Below are positions 42,201 through 45,594 of a DNA stretch of 64,000 nucleotides, piece after piece (positions within the stretch are counted from its first letter, which is position 1; each line of letters starts with the position of its first letter). Source of the stretch: UBA1181 sp963631545 (lineage in GTDB: Bacteria > Bacteroidota > Bacteroidia > Bacteroidales > Paludibacteraceae); the NCBI GenBank assembly GCA_963631545.1, contig CAVGRN010000004.1, positions 16,387 through 80,386 on the forward strand, read 5' to 3'. A program made the translations under genes and the position numbers. Below the pieces are notes generated by a model, which saw only the letters and a program-made list of their open reading frames with translations, was not told where the DNA came from and did no database searches.

Positions 42201-45200
42201 CGTCAGAACGAAAGCATACCCAGTGGTAAGCATCTCCGCTCCTGACGAAGTGTGCGACGGAAATGTGGCAACCCTCACCGCAACGGGTGCTGCAACATAC
42301 GTCTGGGAGAAAGACAACAGCACGTCGAACAGCATCAACGACACCGTAAGGCAAACCACAACCTACGTTGTCCGCGGTACGACAAACGGCTGTACAACAG
42401 AGCAGAAGCACACCATCACGAAGTTGACGCTGCCAACGGTGCAAATCTCACGCACCAAAGACTCTATCTGCTTCGGCGGAAGTACCTACCTGAGCGGTCC
42501 TTCTGGATTGAGCTACATTTGGAGCAACGGCTCGAGCCTGCAAGGCATCACGGTCAAGCCAACCACTACAACCGACTACATCCTGATTGGTCGCGACGCT
42601 AAACAGTGCGAGGCAAGAGACACAATAACCATCACCGTCAACCCATTGCCTAACGTAAACATAACAGGCACAGACGCCGTTTGCGACGGAAGCAATGCAG
42701 AGTTGATCGCCAACGGAGCGACGTCCTACACCTGGACTACCACAGGCGAAACAACGGATACAATCCGCCCAGTCATCAACGCAACAAAGACCTACACGGT
42801 TGTCGGAAAAGACAAACACGGATGTGCGAACACCGCCTCTATCCAAGTGCGCAAGAACGAAATTCCGAAAATCACCTACACCGCACCTGAAAGCATCTGC
42901 TACGGAAGCATCGCTTCTATGACAGCGTACAATGCCAACGAGTACGCTTGGTGGGAGAAGGGTAACCCTGCGGACACCCTCGTGAAAGGCAATACGCTGA
43001 ACGCAAAACCTGAAACCAAGACCACATACGTTGTGAAGGGAACATCCAACGGCTGTACTTCGTTCAAAGAAATCGAGGTGGATGTGTTAGAGTTGCCAGA
43101 CATCACCATTGCGGGTGATATGGAACTTTGTGTGAACGACTCCACTGTGCTTACCGGAAACGGCGGCGTGTCTTACGTCTGGAGTACCGGCGCACAAACG
43201 CAATCCGTGAAAGTGTCACCGCTAAGCACCACAACCTACACGCTGACAGCGAAAGGTGAAAACGGTTGCGAGGCGATTGCAAACCACGAGTTGAAAGTCA
43301 ACCCTCTGCCAAGCTTCACAATTAAAGGCGACAGGGCTGTGTGCGTGAACGAAACCGACACCCTCACCGGCGTAAGCACCGACGGAGTAACGAAGTACGA
43401 CTACACCTGGGCTTGGAAGGGCGCAACCACCAACTTAGAGTCGAGCACAGACAGCACGGTAATGGTTCTCGTCGACGAGAACAAGAACTTCACCGTGGCA
43501 GCCAAAGACAGCAACAACTGCCGCGCCGTTCAGACATTCACCGTAACAAGCAAGCCTTACCCAACCATCACGTATGTTGCACCAGACAGCGTCTGCCAAA
43601 GAGAACTTCTCAGCATCTCCGCATTCGGTGCCAACACCTACAAATGGTCGACAGGCTCCATCACCAACCAAATGACCGATATGCCAGAGTATGACGGAGA
43701 GATCTCCTACTTCGTGGACGGAACATTGGATGGTTGCACAAGCACAAAGGCTATTCCTATCAAAGTGTTGAAAAAGCCGTTGCTTGCCATCGACGGACGG
43801 TCGGAGGTATGTAGCGGAGATACACTGACACTCACCGCCACCGGTGCGAAGACCTACAAGTGGAACAACGGACTCTATGCAGAGTCTATCACCAGCTACC
43901 CTAGCGTATCCTCAAGATACACCGTAACTGGTACGGCGGAGAATGGTTGTAGCGACACCGCTGGAATCTCGGTAACCGTACACCGCCTGCCAGAGTTCGA
44001 CATCATCAGTGAGAACGAGATTTGTACAGGCGAAGAACTGACCGTTATGGCTTCGGGCGACGCAACAACCTACTACTGGGGTTACGGCACGCGCGACTAC
44101 GACGACAACATCACCTTCAACAACAAGCAAATCCGCATTCCTATCGACAAGGCGATCTTCCTCTTCGTTAAAGGTGTGGACGCAAACGGTTGCGTAAGTG
44201 AAAACCAGAAACAAATCAAAGCCATCACCAAGCCAGATGTGTTCTACACCGGTAATACCGATGTCTGCCTCGGAGAAAGCGTCACACTCCTCGGACAAGG
44301 TGGAGAATCCTATCTGTGGAAGCTGAACGGAAGAAACCAAACCGGCGGTTCGGTAACCTTCGTTCCACAAAAAGACCAGCAGGTGGAGTTGACAGGAACC
44401 TTGGGACTCTGCTCGTCGACCATCACAATCGACGTTACAACCAAAGATGTGCCAAACCTCACCATCGAAGGAAGAACAGCTATCTGTAAGGGCGAGACTT
44501 CCATCCTGACGGCAACCGGCGCAGTAGACTACGAGTGGAGCACGGGAGAAACCACACGCACCATCTCACAAGTCTTGAAAAACTCCATGCGCTATGTGGT
44601 TACCGGTACGGGCTACAACGGATGTAGCGCAACCAAGGCCATCACCGTCAAAGTCAACCCACTTCCAACAGTGAAATTGATAAGCGACTCCATCTCCGGA
44701 TGTCCTGAAATCGGAACATCCATCAAGCTCTACGCTACTGGCGCAGACAGTTATATATGGACAAGCGATCCAATGAACTTGGAGATCGACGGCATTATGG
44801 TCGACACCGTAAGCACAACGCTCTTCGACAAGACTACCATCACTGTTACGGGTAGCGACGCATTCGGCTGTTCAAGCACCGACTCCGTTACCATCACTCC
44901 TATGGAGTTCAACCCTACCATCTACTCTGTAACGCCAAGAGTCATCGAAGAGAAGAACCCAATCATCAGTTTGGACGGCGCATATCCTGAAAACGCTTCG
45001 TGGATGTGGACAACGGTACGCACCGAAGAAGTCGGATTTGAACAGGGGGTTGACGTAACAGATACCGTCATAGGTCAGAACCAAAGGTATAAATACCCTA
45101 ACACCTTTGAGAAAGACTCGTTTATGGTTACCGTGGCTGCCACCGACAAGAAAGGATGCGTCTACAAAGACACCACACACATCTACGTATGGCGCGACTT

Positions 45201-45480
45201 CTGGGCACCTAACGCCTTCACGCCAAACAACGATGGCACGAACGACGAGTTCCACTTCATCGGCGTAGAGTTGATGACAGGATTCCACTACATCGTCTAC
45301 AACCGCATCGGTACCATCGTCTTCGAAACCAACGACAAGGATGCCGCTTGGGACGGAAACGATATGAAGGGAGTTCCTTGCCCTGAAGGCGTCTACGGAT
45401 ATGTGGCAACCTACGAGAGCAAGTTTATGGGACTCAACAAGAGCGGCGAGAAACGAGGCACGGTAACGCTCATAAGGTAA
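21241..45480 (+). CDS. Giant Ig-repeat surface protein with type B T9SS sorting domain
   Basis: 8079 residues in one uninterrupted frame. Signal peptide to about Ala29 (GGIIITIFSLFLALPISA). Residues ~30-445 form an N-terminal domain that opens NLDFSMGNFTNWTRWY, like lectin/jelly-roll domains at the front of secreted Bacteroidetes proteins, with a cysteine cluster at 297-331. A PKD-like module covers ~449-553. From ~554 to ~7893 I count 90 Ig-like modules averaging 82 residues, each beginning with (I/V)C near position 10, a YxW core, and a closing xNGC before a Pro-ended linker (VNPLP, KDNP, TKPYP). A last PKD-like module precedes the C-terminal domain (~7987-8079; PNAFTPNNDGTNDEF and WDGNDMKGVPCPEGVYGY), the gliding-associated type B T9SS signal. 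Preceded by its likely export partners. Proposed role: very long adhesin or surface filament; the ligand is unknown. Comparable in design to SprB, but larger and with Ig rather than SprB repeats. Confidence 0.95.
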   Translation: MKQVYIPKTKLGGIIITIFSLFLALPISAKNEDTPNLDFSMGNFTNWTRWYAYFGPANFHDNNSENVYCDQPHTRSLIDATTKEINLGGYNGTGWTKKNGDGDKYNYTSRSGHNENIHGNFKVNNYRSVDIPMLDKNGCKPLYNTPDANTKSATIGEPNKYEIIYGYNEPGTWEYRAMAEKLSYTFTVTEKSTLLKLNFASVMLEPVNDASAHYGDEHPGMCLNVTAVNSKGEERVLPCGSYCGDASSNDNTLTTIDGRCHNSDGNNVTYKPWTTNIYDLRGHIGETITIEAYIHDCLLELYVCNQCNSCYPYGDVIDYGNGVKKVNCGYCRRQYNATKRIMAGGHTAHAYLTGETQALEINVENCESSDPDKDRVKITVPEGFGEGNYTWKTSDNVSLRDEKGNPYTNYYAYVNRAEIQDVDYICTIKGSNDECAEISIKTRIAKEPVVVDFLANTACYNLVKFTDQSSITQILQNGSLINPDEIISYYWSCEDINGENKQEFGSYTTNDPFTATFPWTAANQGKYKMTLTVTTQKGCIKSLTKDFKVMPQPTMDLGGTLNICKGEESVLQVTNYSAMNNRYVWEKCATANCSTATVVQDSTEGSNSSSFKVDTKDDNVVGNYRVTIYREEDLLEGNVKVGTQGCSYTKNFEVSTKEIPNFDFTQYETDTEKDRKFVSICNGESKGVTVKEKSSLGLADNDFTWSNTARGMTVMLGPSDTTKYTVTATKNGCSRLDSIYVYVKPLPKLEVLGDAAYCVGQTATLTASGLTNAETANYKWFSVDGTNETSLGKDGEESVEIKYNQAGYNTYRLRGTSSLGCSNLTDKQIIVRDNPKVTIPAVSPVCEGENVVINVYNADSCQWNGGEMKKVPTQSSINEVPTSDVYKLKAYLYYTDVTCTSDETVNITINKKPEVKIDGDSIICKGYPFSITAQDTAVYTGKPNETGRTYTYKWSDAKNTTTANLEGTPQTSAAYTVTVNNGSCSSTSTRNVTVNDKPVFNVTPLYARICPNEIDTIVADANGMSSFKWYSLTKKSGKQDTIWHSANTKEFNKLAIVITQDTTIYAVGEDKNGCKNTFSTAVNVKAVPIVEAVGYNEVCDGSSLTLSPKGAEQGTYYWERYYGNKNADTQKVSDVDAMIDTPDRSLSLDGSSKNGTVTYIVHGSKDGCWGQGEKTVTINEQPEIQITGDDDICKGNTATLTAQLVNGDASKISSWNWTGTGKTGAKVTFAPLTDQKYTIEATTTDGGCSGHAEFTVKVHNAPNLTLTANPTYICANKEVELTVSAEGEKIASSTWTYDKSKVTNTTNDGEGDTRLRATLSETTSFSVTATNEAGCPGYVSRAVLVYPEPTITTDAKEICQGTSVDVSASGAATYKWYAAEQADKDHPTDAPVAVGTRYQDSKVSATATSYTIYLIGEENGCYTQEEVSFKIKEKPTVAITGNHIYCIGDNVNLTASAKDADGNAITDNEKFFWNNGKEGAVINDVVATTALKSLTVTATDKYSCTNSVEYQLETVSAPDVKIDEPTTKDICEGNPVTLTAQNADNYKWFVGDQSTAYTGDATCANGECQEIQPTIDASAKYIVKGSKTHTGTINTAESVTCSASAEIAITVRPNPIVTISGEDKVCKNSSTSLSASNTETTAIIDSWNWAKDDVDQSTKTSYINIESIPSTPGYATYKATATTNYGCTGSETKTISLYPDYTVEIVGNDFVCEDGKITLNAKVYNANGAELTDLSNFKFQWSPQGGTSVTAADMSIGSTTTFTLNMTTPEGCTFSAQPKEVQWIAKPKVIVSHEPTTNCAGNNDITITAQPTNKTLADMDASAWVWTNNQNNDLQVNADNITAINANKIQIKDLNQTSTYKVKGTDNYGCVSEVEIHVVEVNDAPDLTISGVSKACQNNTIELSAASSKNADILWQDDLFGNVKGTKMTDVRKVKLTETGNHTFKASITYNGCTTEKDLTVTVNANPLVEIVSDNAKDYVCQGGSLSLTANSTTANQYAWNINDNGSNKNIITPTSNPTDVIVTVTDGNLCTGADTFKIAIENNPIIYIEGETAGSKTVCTGSNVTLNATGLESGSTQYNWTYGTQTETEKSAIEISNVTAEVNTTVIGVTAKGCQGSAAYTIRTKDYPTVNTQNVESCAGTVSTVKVSGDADYYTWTWTDGATTKSETGTSYSEALTQTRVYTVTGTKDGCTTAGTQVTAEVKALPEFTITSDKSGADPNPVELCFGNKDNLTAANTTETYTYQWKGNGLTDKGNGTAEVQPASIGTHEFTVTANKTYSATLSCPNTKTVKVKVSGLPTVTLSGDKSICYNDNATINATGASEYKWTMGGTTINGKTDGDMQRNLTATTTFTVEGIEGGCTSQPISHTVEVKEKLNISWSDLTVCEGEDLPVEIKGATSVTWTIDGVQETKGSTRTLTAVKATTTEGGKDYAEYKITAYKNGCSKDTTVRIRVFKKPVITFDQTNAGTPTSANSSKICLNSSIKLTAESATPSAITWNNGEVTTLNSTPTYTGDITYTATAISTEGSCKSTEKYTLTVLANPTIKINDEVDGSSSICEGNNITLTATDATSGYVWTKSADDWATTTSVASTANELTDESPAQTTQYKAVWKDANGCQATATHTVKVNTKPTFKFDYTVKCANATNTIKLTDLKTTNTQYQWKWADKSSPNTVVGTLENATSLTQTIAEARIYTVTATSKEGCTYSETFEAKVNSLPEFNITDKAEICAGKEAKLTSSNNGGYDIVWKDAKGNEVGKGVAVDVTPSASTTYTATATNPNTLCSKTLTSEVTVNALPNIEIVQDGAACVGNTITFEPNVRNSEGGDKFSWEKSENGGAKQSLAQPEFTITEATASTFRIYLTATNTKGCVNEVYKDITKTDKPVIEVLGDKMRCNNGAEGTIRLSGAETYTWVSENNYVGNTYTETLTSDKEYTVTATSGVCSAETTFTVNVNALPDFVIAGRENICLNDTAKLTIKAQNTINNPTYLWNTNSTDDNIVVTANTMQKQTYSVTVTDGKTNCYKRESKDVSAIALPNVAITNEGDDAVCDGQTVTLSANNDYISYQWATLKDGDTTNIAGETGKSLQKTITSDVTYVLTAKADGCSNSASRTITKKDNPTLAVTANPVCAGKRGTLTVNRAQSNATYYVWPDGTQSNSYWTTSTALNTDTEYEYYAVLNGCKSDKEKTTIKVNSLPVITLEDGDNNALTNGGRFAVCAGNNVTINAKDNDDAQTTFKWKWNGGEFTGSPLTQTASTQTTYRVTATNTNGCESTTEQTVAVNTPNKLTISGQNIVCEGGEVTLTATGAADGADLDWTVTTASTGLITSKKDNTLTISNCTADLTITVDGEDVNGCKATQGTYSVQVINNPTITVEDATGKTTGFEVCQAAGIRLSAKSTSATIQWEGGNEGYTDYTYTPSTTESGVKTLSVSATTTEGCKTTMGVDVTVNKIPNPEITGLDFCQGGETTLTCTDKDGDIITAYQWTGSTETTNSLKVNQAGTYTVTATNDKGCVNTASKEVQTHQLPKVEIERQGITWTDDKTVCDGSILTLVTKGENGDIYTWTDEKGNNWTSTGENGNTIKPTISEDKTFTATAHRTYNLSGTQLECTNTASYTATKAENPKFTPTGEPVCAGNSSKISLTSNQSGITYNWTWNGGSQSGGSYHTETSLNEEKEFTITATLGHCTKEETYTAKVYTLPVFTDMALNPAGNVLCINDSKELTASATADANAGNTIVNYTWSANRDNSSLVKNFGETVTIQPKQTGERTYTVTAIDNKNCQSAQKQTINVTPLPTITIDNDTVACPNTNHTLAVTSNHDKIEWYAYDKTSGTKTGNVLGTSKEFTTLIQDETAFVVSVSNTTDGNSCSTDRVVNVKLRSLPNINFVGKTTICKGETTKITLTGNSNGKNYLLKSDGTYDETAPATSWDIQPTNTGDNEYKFRIVSADGCVIEKSLTITVNALPAITINGEKKATSEVCLNGDATLTAGGGLSYTWYNRSTNADITVKPLTETTYYVVGKDANGCQDTAWHTVAPQSLPDFEIASTAKVCEDSTFTLRINTTGDYTYAWADANSKSITSDVDGSATVNIVNGENIFYVTATDKSALKCQRTKNTTINSKPNPVITIDGNNTVCQNATLSIAAKSDLASSTYQWKEEGESTTLSTNSTINVKVDKVHTYTIYVTKDGCTNKETVSTSFFELPTVAIDFVNDPMGDSIICEKSQAELTATATNGTPTYNFQWISNYVDDANKNKESITTQALNNTKVKYDFIVEVTDANQCVGRDTITVRAKNNPTITITGDKSVCLGSQATLTATGAKVYEWNTNETLATIQPTITANTTFTVNGKDEYGCPGSGSWTVSKKDNPTLYFSGEREICEGDSTTIRVSGAGATATNYKWYEEGKQDTLNTNFNKFKVAGTKYHVIGTQNGCSTDSSLAIIVNALPELTINGENKGSAYICDGDQMDLKATDNSEYTYLWSTNASTAQINVAPTQKTEYFVKVTNAKNCYRSDTFTVNVNKLPVVNLKAAAGVCQGGDVEIQAITKDGAATPDFYYWNSGSKSTSATFTDNNLQVGKTYTVKTESTVNGTTCAYTTDVTVEVKENPTVDFDYEKIICSSDRISFAAKSTNTADKYFWPDNNTKATSTSSWSTKPSATGDITYEITGIKDYLVGKTALQCTTKVEPKVNIYPVPGLKIIGDAFVCEDGTVTLEATDTTSFSIKADAFVWSNGETLPQINVDAPTNESAKYYVDGSYTIPNTTKSCTSRSKDFTLYSKANPSFDIDGADPICDGQTANLSISGGLNLKSVEWSVGGKVISNEKECSIVITSDTEVKAVAVNDKDCQAERTVTITKKDNPQLTVSGTDPVCVGATTNIIVSGANSYEWSWTENGKETTSSSPSISPTINANTQFTVKGEKDGCSTTKTFSVDKKDLPTITIAAFDMADGSMTIVRNEDGDKQTEVCKNDQIKLTANSVPTGATYQWENISVGNTDATITPTPSDMQKFVVKGTVNECSSSDTIVVKVNTLPTFTVPAATRVCDGATTVIEASDNTLSYKWNADDASSTFTESNKFTTPTVNADATYKVVAKNAKGCVSEAVSFNIVKKPNPEPVISAADKVCYNSTTVLSVSDNETSSAYPTSYVWQEDGTRIGTTYTTEAITRNTSFTVKATKEQCEAEATVEIGTYDLPNIQINNGDLVAKACNKGNVELTASNGVSYVWDERTALTKNPYIFKPSANGETHTVTGTDANGCENTASIKIEISPLPLFTIEGEREQCVDSIVKLTAKAVEAGTTYTYVWKNKDGVEIGTVSGTDKDQLQLTVTKDTVVYITATDKSALSCDSTFSVTIKAKENPAINIVKSDASVCAGEMTTLIVGGNGDTYQWKTVKGDEIPNGTTNSITPTITQDTSFVVYATKRGCTSHETINVTMLALPNVLIKDTTICYKGTAKLTTLADQGTYRWYNNTTRKELSTITGNELVEQPQITSEYIVTVTDANNCKASDTATVTVNTLPSISLDYESKECEKQNVEVSTTKDTYVYNWDGKKDDNGNLVFTGLLSHEYTMGEHPSVNNIKVYAKTLDGCVDSTEIAVNTKPEPTLSIAVDTVCLGKTAYISGTNTNVRYVWKEGNVWAEDAQTVSNNSGFNTPALTETALYYTVRGTMDGCYKDSTVNTVVRKLPEIKITGAPQMTICRDNDIELHADKPTRGWDYKWGNSQYQTNDTVYSAYITTDGEQFTLWGKDEHGCENSDVITIKLEDRPTFDVTGDVAVCMNTQAEVYATNGELEYVWKNVKDETIGKTNGTDKLAITISQDTTLTVYGKVPGRSDCDVTRTYSITANPYPTITVVKDTDVVCKGTIAYIEVKTDIDATFEWNTNETDRYIQKAIDQKSQFSVTATSIENTSCSTVKTFDVDIWNLPTVVADPVAICYGEKAQLTATSTDAATPATFRWLSASTDGETFETPELTSNTTYKVQVTDAHKCVNTTTTEVSINPLPTFTIERTTPVCRGWEATLTAQSSDARTLSYIWEDDKDGTYDVKNTFVHSVGQDTTFVVWAKDELGCKQKKESTVKVKEFPTLSLRMESDTVCYGESRTLYVSGANNGYNWTIEGNTVSTVNYYKLENVTSRTEISVTGITSDCPSTIDTVIKVWDLPTITIQQAAPICLGQNVNLIADGGVPGSYKWNTGETDDNITPTPNKIGENTYSVSAKDIHGCKNNAETKVVVNALPNVSITAPEEVCRNTTGVLEAVAPTAQQYEWHNADGTIIAGETLKEYTATIDEDSKQYWVVVTDNNQCVDSADITIRAKEFPTPNHRTSTGRDSVCVGSAITIYVSGAESYEWEDGTTSNSISETLTEPKSFTVTATTNGCSTPLTIDIDTLQLPIFKVDGGEICLNDSIKLSAGKNTALNRTGELTYKWKHNGSTQSTIVEIPISTRTYSVVGTDEYSCKATATAEVIVNPLPTDLKIDGDNAICKNDNVNLKANSASAVEYVWYNDKDTTKASALLKRYNATESESLNAEIVKDTTFYAVAIDQKGCRYMVSHDITKVDHPTLVLSYPDSVCYGDRASISIKNASTYVWDVDGSTKSYRTDVITSDTIFTVTGYANGCSTSDFVKIHKLDLPVISIDVKTDKGTNEICRGQNKATLTGKGGLAGGYTWSTKETTDAITVAPTNNQLYKVTGTGKNGCKNTVDTTIKVNGLPVISIEGISEICENDSFTLKAVSSDDFKIEKYDWTGYSQFTADSIVAAIRTNQTFHVNVTDTNGCTNDAEKSVTAKKYPEVKATAAPQNVCRGDNTMISVQGASTYLWKNGEGTTARSFIVTPTSDTTFYVEGTLNGCTTSDSIRVKVNELPNITIESLGNRTEICQNDTLRLTAKDNNLPNKTTFKWSNNDAASYTEVYPMTTTKYIVTGTDAITSCHDTAEFTLKVNTLPVFSIEGKDLVCKGDEDTLFVKNAEAATYKWLSNSNMLADTLIKKIDTTTVFRVEATDANACKSIQTKTVRTKAYPVVSISAPDEVCDGNVATLTATGAATYVWEKDNSTSNSINDTVRQTTTYVVRGTTNGCTTEQKHTITKLTLPTVQISRTKDSICFGGSTYLSGPSGLSYIWSNGSSLQGITVKPTTTTDYILIGRDAKQCEARDTITITVNPLPNVNITGTDAVCDGSNAELIANGATSYTWTTTGETTDTIRPVINATKTYTVVGKDKHGCANTASIQVRKNEIPKITYTAPESICYGSIASMTAYNANEYAWWEKGNPADTLVKGNTLNAKPETKTTYVVKGTSNGCTSFKEIEVDVLELPDITIAGDMELCVNDSTVLTGNGGVSYVWSTGAQTQSVKVSPLSTTTYTLTAKGENGCEAIANHELKVNPLPSFTIKGDRAVCVNETDTLTGVSTDGVTKYDYTWAWKGATTNLESSTDSTVMVLVDENKNFTVAAKDSNNCRAVQTFTVTSKPYPTITYVAPDSVCQRELLSISAFGANTYKWSTGSITNQMTDMPEYDGEISYFVDGTLDGCTSTKAIPIKVLKKPLLAIDGRSEVCSGDTLTLTATGAKTYKWNNGLYAESITSYPSVSSRYTVTGTAENGCSDTAGISVTVHRLPEFDIISENEICTGEELTVMASGDATTYYWGYGTRDYDDNITFNNKQIRIPIDKAIFLFVKGVDANGCVSENQKQIKAITKPDVFYTGNTDVCLGESVTLLGQGGESYLWKLNGRNQTGGSVTFVPQKDQQVELTGTLGLCSSTITIDVTTKDVPNLTIEGRTAICKGETSILTATGAVDYEWSTGETTRTISQVLKNSMRYVVTGTGYNGCSATKAITVKVNPLPTVKLISDSISGCPEIGTSIKLYATGADSYIWTSDPMNLEIDGIMVDTVSTTLFDKTTITVTGSDAFGCSSTDSVTITPMEFNPTIYSVTPRVIEEKNPIISLDGAYPENASWMWTTVRTEEVGFEQGVDVTDTVIGQNQRYKYPNTFEKDSFMVTVAATDKKGCVYKDTTHIYVWRDFWAPNAFTPNNDGTNDEFHFIGVELMTGFHYIVYNRIGTIVFETNDKDAAWDGNDMKGVPCPEGVYGYVATYESKFMGLNKSGEKRGTVTLIR
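22897..44920 (+). repeat. Tandem array of about 90 Ig-like modules (protein-level repeat)
   Basis: Counted by eye from the translated sequence by following successive VCxG / NGC cysteine pairs and Pro-terminated linkers. Module length ranges from about 70 to 105 residues and is shortest and most regular in the C-terminal third (about 229 bp per module). Copies are diverged: I saw no long identical DNA blocks, so this is an old, purified repeat family rather than a recent expansion. In the C-terminal half modules alternate in three classes (see findings). Confidence 0.9.
45199..45477 (+). other. Type B T9SS C-terminal sorting domain of the giant protein
   Basis: The last ~93 residues carry the hallmarks of the gliding-motility-associated C-terminal domain: FTPNNDGTNDEF, a barrel strand FHYIVYNRIGTIVFET, WDGNDMKGVPCPEG (usually WDG-x-G) and a closing GTVTLIR. 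The domain directs passage across the outer membrane by T9SS and, unlike type A domains, is associated with PorP/SprF partners. Confidence 0.92.
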
Positions 45481-45504
45481 CGGGAAAGAACCCAATCACA
45501 AAAG

Positions 45505-45545
45505 GCGAGGCATACGGATGAGAACGCCGTATGCCTCGCTTCATT
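45505..45545 (+). terminator. Strong hairpin after the giant gene
   Basis: A perfect 13-bp stem (GCGAGGCATACGG / CCGTATGCCTCGC) with a 9-base loop starts 24 bases after the stop, followed by TTCATTATAAC. The T tract is weak but the stem is among the most stable in the window; it likely ends the 18260-45480 transcript. Confidence 0.75.
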
Positions 45546-45594
45546 ATAACCCAAGGATTTTCGGATTTTCAAAATAAAAAAACATTCAGTTACA

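Noticed and set aside
21241..45480. Periodic repeats suggestive of a CRISPR or satellite array
   Set aside because: The period is at protein level, copies differ throughout at DNA level, and one frame stays open over the full length; there are no identical repeats with unique spacers.
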